Below are positions 34,492-40,958 of a DNA stretch of 40,958 bases, one piece after another (the stretch's first letter is position 1; every line of letters starts with the position of its first letter). The notes beneath the pieces were generated by a model. The model worked only from the letters and a program-made list of their open reading frames with translations. It was not told the origin of the DNA and searched no databases. Source of the stretch: Candidatus Colimorpha merdihippi (GTDB lineage Bacteria; Bacteroidota; Bacteroidia; Bacteroidales; P3); assembly GCA_018066145.1 (NCBI GenBank), contig JAGHRY010000064.1, positions 1 to 40,958 on the forward strand, written 5' to 3'. The position numbers and the translations under genes are program-made.

Positions 34492-35010
34492 TTATTGAAC
34501 TATCTCTAAAAAATGAGGGTGTATATATGTAGTTGCTACAGCAGCTACCCCTCTTATACTTACCACCAGACGGCGATCTTTTTTAATACGTTTGATATGG
34601 CCTTCGGCACCTTTAAATGGCCCATCAGTCACCCTAACCCTATCTCCTTGATGGTACTCTGGCTTATCTTCCCCTAAATATGAAAGTCCTTGTTTGCCAG
34701 CTGAACAAACAAACATAAAAACTTCCATTTCGGCTTCAGGAATAGCAGCAGGTTTATGCGATAGAGGATCTCGATATATCCAAATTCGTTCAAAATTACT
34801 TTGTTCGAATTGCTTCATATAATCTTCTGTGCTATAAATAAAAACTAATGAACCTATCACCTCAGGCACATAATACCGGACTCCTTCTAACAATAGCTTT
34901 CTACAAATTACTTCCGTCCGGTTGTAATGCACTTTTACCGCATACCATCGCAGATCATCCACTTTCTCAATAATAAAAAATATCTCAAAACCAGGTGCAT
35001 TTCTTCCCAT
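34492..35010 (-). CDS. upxY: UpxY-family transcription antiterminator (NusG-like)
   Basis: A 172-residue NusG paralogue of the UpxY group that prevents premature termination of Bacteroidales capsule operons. The N-terminal RWYAVKVHYNRTEVICRKLL is the NGN domain (about residues 21-105) and the C-terminal HQGDRVRVTDGPFKGAEGHI is the KOW domain (about 120-165). As usual it is the first gene of the locus and lies in the same direction as all genes down to 6353. No UpxZ homologue follows, so cross-inhibition of other capsule loci is not encoded here. The start ATG follows GGGGG. Confidence 0.92.
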   Translation of the reverse strand: MGRNAPGFEIFFIIEKVDDLRWYAVKVHYNRTEVICRKLLLEGVRYYVPEVIGSLVFIYSTEDYMKQFEQSNFERIWIYRDPLSHKPAAIPEAEMEVFMFVCSAGKQGLSYLGEDKPEYHQGDRVRVTDGPFKGAEGHIKRIKKDRRLVVSIRGVAAVATTYIHPHFLEIVQ

Positions 35011-35146
35011 CCCCCTATGCTAAGGCATGGAGTATCTGGAGGAAATAAATGGTACTAACCATTATTTGTGCTCGCCCCTATCCAAGGGCAGAATCACAAT
35101 CCACCTGGTTTTGTGTATATTACATAAACTAGTTTACACTAAACCC
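35011..35146 (-). promoter_or_regulatory. Leader region of the polysaccharide operon
   Basis: About 135 nt of untranslated leader between the predicted transcript start and upxY, the region through which UpxY proteins act on their own operons. In transcript orientation it holds a dyad GTTTAGTGTAAAC (35132-35144), a hairpin GCCCTTGGATAGGGGC (35074-35089), a second hairpin ATAATGGT-TAGT-ACCATTTAT and ATGCCTTAGCAT just before the GGGGG near the start. Role as an antitermination target is inferred. Confidence 0.5.
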
Positions 35147-35152
35147 ATAATG

Positions 35153-35184
35153 CAAAGATACTAAATATATTTTATATACACAAA
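35153..35184 (-). promoter_or_regulatory. Main promoter of the polysaccharide operon
   Basis: On the minus strand TTTG (35181-35184) and TATCTTTG (35153-35160) stand 20 bp apart, matching the Bacteroidetes -33 TTTG and -7 TAnnTTTG consensus with its 19-21 bp spacing. Transcription would start near 35146, 136 nt before upxY. No inverted repeats of the kind that flank phase-variable Bacteroides capsule promoters were seen. Confidence 0.75.
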
Positions 35185-35234
35185 AAAATATCAAAAAAAT
35201 CCATGTCTAACAATAACGAATCAATTTTTTTTTG

Positions 35235-35242
35235 TACTTTTG
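35235..35242 (+). promoter_or_regulatory. Possible -7 element of the divergent ATP-grasp gene
   Basis: TACTTTTG fits TAnnTTTG and lies 27 bp before the chosen ATG at 35269. No good TTTG was found 19-21 bp upstream, so this is a half-match only. If real it rules out the ORF-track start at 35203, which would be upstream of the transcript. Confidence 0.4.
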
Positions 35243-35268
35243 CAAAACATTTTTTTATATTATCCCTC

Positions 35269-36234
35269 ATGAATAAAATAAACAAGTTTCTGAAAGTGCG
35301 CGTTAATGCCGCACGAAAGGTGTCAAAAATAACAGGGAAAAGCACTTTTTTCCATTTTCTTGACTGCACTATTTGCAACCTAATTTACGGTTGTCGTTCG
35401 TACCAATATAGCGATATGGGATTCTACAAAATCCCCTACATTGAAAGATCCAGAATCATGACTTCCCGACATGTTGCAAAAGCCTACCGACTTAACGATA
35501 CCGAGAAACTACGTTATTTCAATAGCAAAAGCGAGTTCGACAAACATTTTGACAAATTCATCCAAAGGGCTTGGATAAACTGCCGCACTTCCTCCCCAGA
35601 ACAAATTGAGACATTTCTAAGAAACTATCCCGAGGTAATTGTCAAACCCAATGGCGGGCAAGCAGGCAACTCCGTGACAAAAATAAATACAACTGAAATC
35701 AACATTCAAGAATACGCACAAACGGTTTCCGGAAAGAACCGAGTGATGGAAGAATGCGTCAAGCAACACCCTGCTCTATCCTACGGTAGCCGATCAGTTA
35801 ATACCATCCGCATGGCCACGATGGTCGACCGTAATGGTGTGGCCCATATCCTTACCGCTTCATTCCGTTGCGGAATTGGAGATTCCATTGTCGACAACTG
35901 GAGCGCCGGAGGCGTTGCCTACCCTATCAATCTGGATTATGGCCGAATTGAATCTTACGGCTTTCAAGCCGACAATATGAATACGCCCGTATATGTCCAT
36001 CCTGGAACCAACACTTTCATGCTCGGAGAAATAATTCCTTACTGGGAAGAAGCCAAAGCAATGGTTCTTGAAGCCTGCAAAGTTTTCCCCACCGTGAGAT
36101 ATATTGGTTGGGATATTGCCATCACACCCAATGGCCCGCTTTTAATTGAAGGTAACCCCAGTCCAGGATTCGCCACACTTGAAGGAATCGGCAATACTCG
36201 AGGAATATATGGCATGATTCAGGATTTGAAATAA
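35269..36234 (+). CDS. Sugar-transfer-associated ATP-grasp protein
   Basis: A 321-residue protein of the ATP-grasp type seen in polysaccharide loci (the sugar-transfer-associated group). The start at 35269 (MNKINKFLKVRVNAARKV) fits the promoter better than the ORF-track start. The ATP-grasp core includes EVIVKPNGGQAGNSVTKI, SRSVNTIRMATMVDRNGV and the metal-binding end GWDIAITPNGPLLIEGNPSP. It would ligate a carboxylate to an amine or hydroxyl. It is transcribed divergently from the capsule operon and followed by a bidirectional terminator, so it is a single-gene unit that may still act on the same glycan. Confidence 0.82.
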   Translation: MNKINKFLKVRVNAARKVSKITGKSTFFHFLDCTICNLIYGCRSYQYSDMGFYKIPYIERSRIMTSRHVAKAYRLNDTEKLRYFNSKSEFDKHFDKFIQRAWINCRTSSPEQIETFLRNYPEVIVKPNGGQAGNSVTKINTTEINIQEYAQTVSGKNRVMEECVKQHPALSYGSRSVNTIRMATMVDRNGVAHILTASFRCGIGDSIVDNWSAGGVAYPINLDYGRIESYGFQADNMNTPVYVHPGTNTFMLGEIIPYWEEAKAMVLEACKVFPTVRYIGWDIAITPNGPLLIEGNPSPGFATLEGIGNTRGIYGMIQDLK

Positions 36235-36250
36235 GTTTTCCCATCATACA

Positions 36251-36299
36251 AAATAATAACGCGGTTCACCCCCTATTGGAGCGGACCGCGTTATTATTT
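36251..36299. terminator. Bidirectional terminator between converging genes
   Basis: Arms AAATAATAACGCGGT and ACCGCGTTATTATTT form a perfect 15-bp stem with a 19-nt loop, with AT-rich flanks that supply a U tract on either strand. It lies between the ends of the ATP-grasp gene (36234, plus) and the peptidase gene (36313, minus). Confidence 0.85.
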
Positions 36300-36312
36300 T
36301 ACGAATGTCGAC

Positions 36313-37950
36313 TTAGTTTGCCAAACCCAAAGCCTTTAATCCTTGATTATAAACAATATCTCTAGGAATATTGCTCTTTGCAATCAAATCCAGATCCTTC
36401 TGAAGGTCCTCACGCACTTTGCCATTTTCAGCAGCATACTGCTTAGCGAAATCATATTTCCCTTCGCCTTCAACCTCAAGAATCATGGCTGCCCAACTAC
36501 GCATAGCTTCTTCGGTCTTTTCAACATTTACAACATATTTTCCATCAGCATTACGCACAAAAGCCTCATGGTCTTGCAGATAGTTGAAACACATCATATT
36601 GGCAATGCCATGGGCCTCGGTAGCTCCAAAGCGAACGCTACGCAGAATACCTGCGATAAAAGTCACAAAAGCATCTTCCTTAGTGCAATTGGTAATCTCG
36701 CCCATTTCAATAAGAGTAGTAGTCAGGAACAAGCCGCAAATGTCAGCCTTAGCCTCTTCCCAATTGCTGTACTGATTTCCTAAAGCCTTACGCATGCTTT
36801 GGTGCGTATTTACAGTTTCCTTGATACCCAGGCCATGAGCAACCTCGTGGAAACACACATTGGAGAAGAATGCATTGAAATTAACGTTGTCAATCTGGTC
36901 GTCGCAGATCATCAGTTTGGAGATAGGCATCACCATAGCATCAAATTTGGCCTGCATTGCATTCTTCAGCTGCAAGCGGCGAGCACCTTTTTGCTGATGA
37001 ATACGCTCGTCATTAGGCAAATTGATAGCAATGGTCTTCGAACCGGCATTACAGTCACCTGCATAATAGATAACATCATACACATTCAAGTCACTCTCTG
37101 CGCCAGCCATAGCGGGCTTGTACTTTGGATCACAGGGCAGCTTCTGCTGGAGGTCGGGCAGCATCTTGACGAATTTTGCCAAGTCATTGCTCCATTTTAC
37201 ATCTTTCACGAGGATAAACGACTCGTAGCTGGTCTTATTTCCATAAAGGGCATCGTCATAATTCTCTATGGGGCCGACAACAAAATCAATCTTGCTTTCC
37301 TTCATGTCCATCCAAGCCAAATCAGATGCATAATAATCATCAGTAAGGAGAGCTTTGCGACGCTCGGTCAAGTACTTCTTTAATCCTTGATCCTCTGCAA
37401 GGTCAATAGCAAGCCCCATCAGACTGTCGACCTTGGCAAGTCGGTCGGCATACTCCACATGGTAAGGAACAACTTTAAGCGCACCATTCTCGTCACGACG
37501 GATAACAGTATATTGGCTGCTCTTTTCTTCATCCTGGAGTGCATCGTACTCCTCGGCAGTCATATCCTGAGGATAAAAGTTACATCCGGCAGGACGAGCG
37601 CCCCATCCGGGAATAAAAGGCTTTTCTTCTCCCAAACGATCCCATGCGCCATACTGAATCATTGCAAACGCTTTTACAGCAGGATCGGTGATAGTATCTA
37701 ATAGGGCACGATTCTCGGGTCCAAAATACTGGTCCCAATAGAGATCATCCATAATGTTGGCAATCTGAATAAAAATCGGCAGCAATTGCTGCTCTTTCTC
37801 ACTCAGAATGCTCAAATCGGTAGTCAAAGTATACTCTGCATACTCGTCAACTTTTTGTTGAATTTCCGATTTCTCAACGGTTTTTTGGTTCTTACAACCC
37901 ATTGTGGCGAACAAACTAACGGCCATAATCAAAATAGGTAATTTCTTCAT
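36313..37950 (-). CDS. M49-like (dipeptidyl-peptidase III family) lipoprotein
   Basis: A 545-residue zinc-peptidase-like lipoprotein. The signal peptide ends in the lipobox LFATMGC, so it is probably anchored in the envelope. The metal motif is FHEVAHGLGI (HEXXH) at about residue 370, followed about 45 residues later by NWEEAKADICGL, the third-ligand Glu motif of the M49 family. Classic DPP III uses a six-residue HEXXGH; the HEXXH form is seen in many Bacteroidetes members. It may release dipeptides or have a different hydrolase role. It has its own promoter at 37993-38022 and shares a terminator with the ATP-grasp gene. Confidence 0.8.
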   Translation of the reverse strand: MKKLPILIMAVSLFATMGCKNQKTVEKSEIQQKVDEYAEYTLTTDLSILSEKEQQLLPIFIQIANIMDDLYWDQYFGPENRALLDTITDPAVKAFAMIQYGAWDRLGEEKPFIPGWGARPAGCNFYPQDMTAEEYDALQDEEKSSQYTVIRRDENGALKVVPYHVEYADRLAKVDSLMGLAIDLAEDQGLKKYLTERRKALLTDDYYASDLAWMDMKESKIDFVVGPIENYDDALYGNKTSYESFILVKDVKWSNDLAKFVKMLPDLQQKLPCDPKYKPAMAGAESDLNVYDVIYYAGDCNAGSKTIAINLPNDERIHQQKGARRLQLKNAMQAKFDAMVMPISKLMICDDQIDNVNFNAFFSNVCFHEVAHGLGIKETVNTHQSMRKALGNQYSNWEEAKADICGLFLTTTLIEMGEITNCTKEDAFVTFIAGILRSVRFGATEAHGIANMMCFNYLQDHEAFVRNADGKYVVNVEKTEEAMRSWAAMILEVEGEGKYDFAKQYAAENGKVREDLQKDLDLIAKSNIPRDIVYNQGLKALGLAN

Positions 37951-37992
37951 TATAAATAGTTTTAGTGATTCTTCAAAAAAAAAGTTTCATTG

Positions 37993-38022
37993 CAAAGATA
38001 CATTTTTTTTTCTATATGCAAA
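37993..38022 (-). promoter_or_regulatory. Promoter of the M49-like peptidase gene
   Basis: Minus-strand TTTG (38019-38022) and TATCTTTG (37993-38000) are 18 bp apart, one base under the usual range of the Bacteroidetes consensus, and lie 43 bp before the ATG. Confidence 0.65.
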
Positions 38023-38030
38023 AAAAGTAG

Positions 38031-38038
38031 TACTTTTG
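38031..38038 (+). promoter_or_regulatory. Possible -7 element for tRNA-Ser
   Basis: TACTTTTG fits TAnnTTTG and is 53 bp before the tRNA. The -33 TTTG was not found at the right distance, so it is only a half-match. It lies back-to-back with the peptidase promoter. Confidence 0.4.
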
Positions 38039-38091
38039 CACTCGATTTCGCAACGAGATAACCCTCGTAACTAGCAGAAAAAACAACCCAC

Positions 38092-38179
38092 GGAAAGGTG
38101 CTCGAGTGGTTGAAGAGGCCCGCCTGGAAAGCGAGTAAGCCTTAACAGGGCTTCAAGGGTTCGAATCCCTTCCTTTCCG
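38092..38179 (+). tRNA. tRNA-Ser (anticodon GGA)
   Basis: An 88-nt class II tRNA. The acceptor arms are GGAAAGG and CCTTTCC with discriminator G. The D-loop is GCTCGAGTGGTTGAAGAGGC, the anticodon loop CTGGAAA gives GGA, and the T arm has AAGGGTTCGAATCCCTT. A long variable arm (AGTAAGCCTTAACAGGGCTT) is typical of serine tRNA. CCA is not encoded. It reads UCC and UCU codons. Confidence 0.95.
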
Positions 38180-38188
38180 CTAGTACAG

Positions 38189-38218
38189 AAAAAGACACTT
38201 GCTTCCAAGTGTCTTTTT
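38189..38218 (+). terminator. Terminator of tRNA-Ser
   Basis: Arms AAAAAGACACTT and AAGTGTCTTTTT form a perfect 12-bp stem around GCTTCC, ending in a T run just after the tRNA. The A tract before it allows use from the other strand too. Confidence 0.85.
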
Positions 38219-38611
38219 TATTTGTACAACTATACACTTTTATGATACAACTCCAAGCTTCGAAGTTGATGAAAAAAAAATGGTATGATCTTATTTCAGA
38301 TTGTTGAGACATTTTGGAGTTGAGACGAAGTAGCCTAGCGGGCCATATCGCATATTTGAGGATCATCAACTACCTCATTATTAATATGATCTTCTACTGC
38401 TTACGGCAAAAGAAGAAGCCCCAGACAAGTAGTGCCTCGGCACCTGCAAGGAAGTAACTCAGAAGTGCGTCCGCCCTTAGTCCGTTGATTGTCCGTTCTA
38501 GAACGGACAATCAACGGAGCCACTCATCATCCACCCCAGAGTTACTATTAAGTTTGTTGACTCGCGAAGATCTATTGAATGCATTTTTTCAGGTAGATGA
38601 CGACATAATGA
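38219..38611. other. Gene-poor region with a 38-bp palindrome and coding-like remnants
   Basis: About 390 bp between the tRNA-Ser terminator and the end of the SDR gene. It contains the perfect palindrome at 38481-38518. On the minus strand, a short open stretch (38394-38510) reads ALLSYFLAGAEALLVWGFFF followed by a Cys-Arg-Lys-Gln tail and stop, like the end of a membrane helix; another short frame (MHSIDLRESTNLIVTLG, from about 38582) ends inside the palindrome. They may be remnants of a decayed gene or chance. No tRNA or IS was seen. Confidence 0.35.
38481..38518. repeat. Perfect 38-bp palindrome built of four 7-bp half-sites
   Basis: The left half is TCCGTTGATTGTCCGTTCT and the right half its exact reverse complement. 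GTCCGTT occurs at 38480 and 38491, and its inverse AACGGAC at 38502 and, with one change, 38513, so the half-sites begin exactly 11 bp apart. There is no T tract on either side, so it is not a standard terminator; an operator or recombination site are options. Confidence 0.9.
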
Positions 38612-39376
38612 TTATATGCAAGTGTAGCCTCCATCCACAACCAGGTTGTGGCCAGTCACCCATCTCGATGCATCACTTAACAGATAAATACACGCATATG
38701 AAATATCAGAACAAGCGCCAATCCCTAGCAAATGTTTATCTTCCAGCTTTTTTCGTTGTTCGGGGTCAGCCATGTGAGGTAGCTTGGCATTAATCGGAGT
38801 TTCGATAGCTCCCGGACTAATCACATTTACGCGAACTTTATTCTGTGCCAATTCACAAGCCATCGACCTTGCAGCTGAAATCAAAGCTCCTTTTGTGGCG
38901 CTATACATAGTCTTGCACTTATCCCCACACAATCCCATGATGCTAGAAAATAGAATAATACTGCATCCGCATTCTTTGTCATAGTTACCCATACGAGTTA
39001 CTTCTTTCGTTAGGTTGATTGCAGAATACACATTGGCGCGGAAGAATTGGTCCAACTGCTCATCCGTAATCAATTTCAATGGTGTAACCGATGAAATACC
39101 CGCACAGTTCACCACACCGCTAATTTTTCCCATTCTGGATACAACATCTTTGATCGTCTCTTTCATTCCTTCTGACGACGCGAGATCAAATGGCAAAATC
39201 ATGTGGCCATCGCCTTCCATCTGTTCCAAAGTCTGATGAAGACGTTCTTTATTTCGTGCAATTAACACCACTTTTGCACCCATTTTGGAGCAATCGATAG
39301 CACATTGGGCACCTATACCAGATGATGCACCCGTAATAAGAATAGTTTTACCAGTTAATGAGAATGGGTTAAACAT
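38612..39376 (-). CDS. SDR-family oxidoreductase (FabG-like)
   Basis: A 254-residue NAD(P)-dependent short-chain dehydrogenase. The cofactor site is ILITGASSGIGAQCAIDCSK, with VVNCAGISS and the catalytic YSATKGALISAARSMA (Y-x3-K). The C-terminal GHNLVVDGGYTCI matches the FabG type. In a cluster with a KAS III and an ACP it would reduce a 3-oxoacyl-ACP or a related carbonyl. It is separated by 130 bp from the KAS III gene, so an internal promoter is possible. Cofactor preference was not determined. Confidence 0.9.
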   Translation of the reverse strand: MFNPFSLTGKTILITGASSGIGAQCAIDCSKMGAKVVLIARNKERLHQTLEQMEGDGHMILPFDLASSEGMKETIKDVVSRMGKISGVVNCAGISSVTPLKLITDEQLDQFFRANVYSAINLTKEVTRMGNYDKECGCSIILFSSIMGLCGDKCKTMYSATKGALISAARSMACELAQNKVRVNVISPGAIETPINAKLPHMADPEQRKKLEDKHLLGIGACSDISYACIYLLSDASRWVTGHNLVVDGGYTCI

Positions 39377-39506
39377 ATCATTACGTTATTATATTATTAA
39401 TCAAATCCCATTTAGCAATAAGCCACATTCGTTCTGTTCATTGTATTAAACTAAACTATCTAGCTCATCGTTTTTGTCGATAAAATCATTACTTTAACAA
39501 TCTTTA

Positions 39507-40658
39507 TCAATCGCCATTCGTATGGGTGTCTAATTCTTCGGGGACACCTTCTATTGGAGTATATTCTCGCCGGAGATATTCATCTACTGGCTGTCCGGAT
39601 TCTACTTCTACAATATCTGATATCTTTGTGTCAACAAAAGACACGATTCCCGTTGCCCATGTCATACCCACACCAAAAGCAGACAGCATAAGGCACTTGC
39701 ATCCATCCAGCTTATCCTTCAATTCGCTAACGATAGTAAGGGGTACAGATACTGAGGAAGTGTTGCCAAACTTCTCAATCGTGTGGGGTATCTTGGACAC
39801 ATCTAGCTTCATTTTTTTGGCAATAAACGCATTGATGAAGTTATTTGCCTGATGGAAACAGAAATAGTCGATTTCCTCAACTGCTTTCCCCGACTCGGCA
39901 ATGGTCTTCTTTATGTCACGCGGAATCTCTCGGATTACAAAGTTGAACACATCACCACCCTTCATATAGCCTTGTTCGTCGCTTCGCATATTGCCATATT
40001 CATCAACAACACGCTCAACAAGTGTCTCCGGCGTTGAGGGATGACGGTAACCACCAGCCTTTATCATAATGAGATCGGCACGTGAGCCATCTGTATTGAG
40101 AGAAAATGTAGTTTCACCAAACTTGTCATCCTTCTCTACGAGCGCAGCCACACCACCATCACCAAAAATAAAGGCACTTCTTCGATCGCGTGGCCCATAA
40201 ACCTTGCTTCGAGTCTCACCATCAAGGATTAACGCCTTACGAATAGCCCCCGACTGCATCATGCTGTATGCCACAGACATACCATAGATAAATGCCGAAC
40301 AGCCTAGATTCACATCAAAAGCAATACAACTATTGCTAAGCCCTAGACGATGCTGGAGCGTACAAGCGGTAGCCGGCATACGATAATCCTGAGTCTGCGA
40401 GATAAAGATTAGAAGATCAATCTCCCCGCGGTCAATCTCATTATCAATAATAAGCTTTTGGGCAGCAGCAAAACACAAATCAGACGAGCAGGTGTTTTCA
40501 TCGGCAAATCTGCGCTCGTACACACCCACTTTCTCAACAACCTCTATTACCTGTTCTTTCGGGAAGAAATCGGTATACTCCAGGTTATTGACAACTCTTT
40601 TGGGTACTGCACCAGCCAGGGCCGTAATACCTACACCTTTGAACTTAAGTAAAGCCAT
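39507..40658 (-). CDS. 3-oxoacyl-ACP synthase III (FabH-like)
   Basis: A 383-residue KAS III-type condensing enzyme. The nucleophile is in FDVNLGCSAFIYGMS (Cys at about residue 119), the His in YFCFHQANNFINAFIA and the Asn in EKFGNTSSVSVPLTIV. It is longer than typical FabH (about 320) because of an acidic C-terminal tail (VDEYLRREYTPIEGVPEEL). It would start an acyl chain by joining an acyl-CoA to malonyl-ACP. It follows the ACP gene by 6 bp. Placement away from the main fatty-acid genes suggests a special acyl product rather than housekeeping synthesis. Confidence 0.9.
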   Translation of the reverse strand: MALLKFKGVGITALAGAVPKRVVNNLEYTDFFPKEQVIEVVEKVGVYERRFADENTCSSDLCFAAAQKLIIDNEIDRGEIDLLIFISQTQDYRMPATACTLQHRLGLSNSCIAFDVNLGCSAFIYGMSVAYSMMQSGAIRKALILDGETRSKVYGPRDRRSAFIFGDGGVAALVEKDDKFGETTFSLNTDGSRADLIMIKAGGYRHPSTPETLVERVVDEYGNMRSDEQGYMKGGDVFNFVIREIPRDIKKTIAESGKAVEEIDYFCFHQANNFINAFIAKKMKLDVSKIPHTIEKFGNTSSVSVPLTIVSELKDKLDGCKCLMLSAFGVGMTWATGIVSFVDTKISDIVEVESGQPVDEYLRREYTPIEGVPEELDTHTNGD

Positions 40659-40664
40659 AAAAGA

Positions 40665-40889
40665 TTAAGAAATAGCAAGATTATATAAATCCTGAATCGT
40701 AGAGCAAGCTCTCAAATCTGACGTACTTACTTCTTTTTCGAACTCTTCGTCATAGAATGCGATAACAAGCATCACACTTATGGAAGACCATTCTTCCAAG
40801 TCGCGAAATTTTGTTTCTGCAGCCAAATTAGCCACATCTTCTATTTCTATAGCTTCAGCAAACTTAGTAACAAATTCTTTTATTTCCAT
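40665..40889 (-). CDS. Acyl carrier protein
   Basis: A 74-residue carrier protein. The phosphopantetheine site is most likely the Ser in DLEEWSSISVMLVIAFYDEEF at about residue 37, and DLRACSTIQDLYNLA is the typical last helix. The EWSS replacement of the usual DSL marks it as a specialised carrier, similar to the one at 25250-25492 (AWTS). It is the first of the ACP, KAS III, SDR trio in transcript order. Confidence 0.88.
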   Translation of the reverse strand: MEIKEFVTKFAEAIEIEDVANLAAETKFRDLEEWSSISVMLVIAFYDEEFEKEVSTSDLRACSTIQDLYNLAIS

Positions 40890-40913
40890 TATGACAATTA
40901 TTTATGTATTATA

Positions 40914-40958
40914 CTATAATTTCAAATAATCTTTGATTTCTTTGACTCTGTTTAAGAA
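40914..40958 (-). CDS. Possible 3' end of an upstream gene (partial)
   Basis: The minus strand from the window edge reads FLNRVKEIKDYLKL then TAG in one frame, which looks like a charged, helical protein end 24 bp before the ACP start. Another frame is also open for a few more codons, so this is only suggestive. If true, the ACP trio is part of a longer operon outside the window. Confidence 0.4.
   Translation of the reverse strand, partial: FLNRVKEIKDYLKL

Noticed and set aside
35100-35260. Invertible promoter of the Bacteroides capsule type
   Set aside because: Only short dyads were found by eye; no pair of longer inverted repeats flanks the promoter, though a program could find weaker ones.
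35172-35378. 68-residue minus-strand ORF across the upxY promoter
   Set aside because: It overlaps the promoter and the start of the ATP-grasp gene and has no family features.
36799-37383. 194-residue plus-strand ORF opposite the M49-like gene
   Set aside because: It lies wholly antisense to a lipoprotein gene with lipobox and zinc motifs, and no promoter or ribosome site was seen.
38142-38369. 75-residue minus-strand ORF next to the tRNA
   Set aside because: Its first part is the antisense of the tRNA-Ser and terminator, with no domain or signal.
38481-38518. Palindrome considered as an intrinsic terminator
   Set aside because: No T tract follows on either strand, and the 11-bp half-site spacing suggests protein binding instead.

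Overview
The window looks like a chromosomal segment of a member of the Bacteroidales (Prevotella, Bacteroides or Muribaculaceae type). The evidence is the pairing of a TonB-dependent outer-membrane barrel protein with an ECF sigma factor, an HsdR-N-like small protein typical of the phylum, an UpxY-family NusG-like antiterminator at the head of a capsule operon, and promoters of the Bacteroidetes TTTG / TAnnTTTG type. No tools were run. Family names come from motifs recognised by eye, and species-level identity is not claimed.

Layout. Left flank (1-5857, plus strand): the nearly complete end of a phosphate butyryltransferase gene, a stand-alone PAS-domain protein, a TonB-dependent receptor-like barrel, a PD-(D/E)XK-fold (HsdR-N-like) protein, and a trio of ECF sigma factor, single-pass membrane protein (probable anti-sigma-like) and small secreted protein. 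After a gene-free stretch with a 28-bp perfect palindrome that suits a terminator, a surface-polysaccharide locus of about 28.6 kb runs on the minus strand from 35010 down to 6353.

The polysaccharide locus starts with a good Bacteroidetes promoter and an UpxY antiterminator. It then encodes an unusual initiating-type sugar transferase, an ABC exporter (Wzm/Wzt), three GT2 enzymes, an ATP-grasp ligase, an NRPS-type adenylation enzyme, an acyl carrier protein, a GNAT-like transferase, a DUF1919 protein, a NodB-type deacetylase, two more GT-A enzymes, a GINT1-N-like protein, a polytopic membrane protein, GT4 enzymes, a carboxyethyl-ornithine-synthase-like dehydrogenase, a WbpP/TviC-type epimerase, a PaaK/CapK-like adenylate-forming enzyme, a hexapeptide acyltransferase, a DUF354 protein, a second NodB-like protein, Wza, a Wzc tyrosine kinase with a long Gly-Tyr tail, and a DegT-family sugar aminotransferase. 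Most genes abut or overlap by 1-31 bp, so this is almost certainly one operon. The glycosyltransferase core looks AT-richer than the flanks, as expected for an exchangeable cassette.

The most interesting idea is that the operon carries its own chemistry for attaching an amino acid, possibly an opine-type N-carboxyethyl amino acid, to the glycan. The likely parts are the CEOS-like enzyme, the adenylation enzyme with the amino-group-binding Asp, the carrier protein, the GNAT, the ATP-grasp ligase and the sugar aminotransferase. That is inference from family membership and gene order.

Right flank (35203-40958): a divergent sugar-transfer-type ATP-grasp gene, an M49-like lipoprotein peptidase, tRNA-Ser(GGA), a region with a 38-bp perfect palindrome built of four half-sites 11 bp apart, and a minus-strand SDR / KAS III / ACP module that continues beyond the window. 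No IS element, CRISPR array or rRNA was seen.
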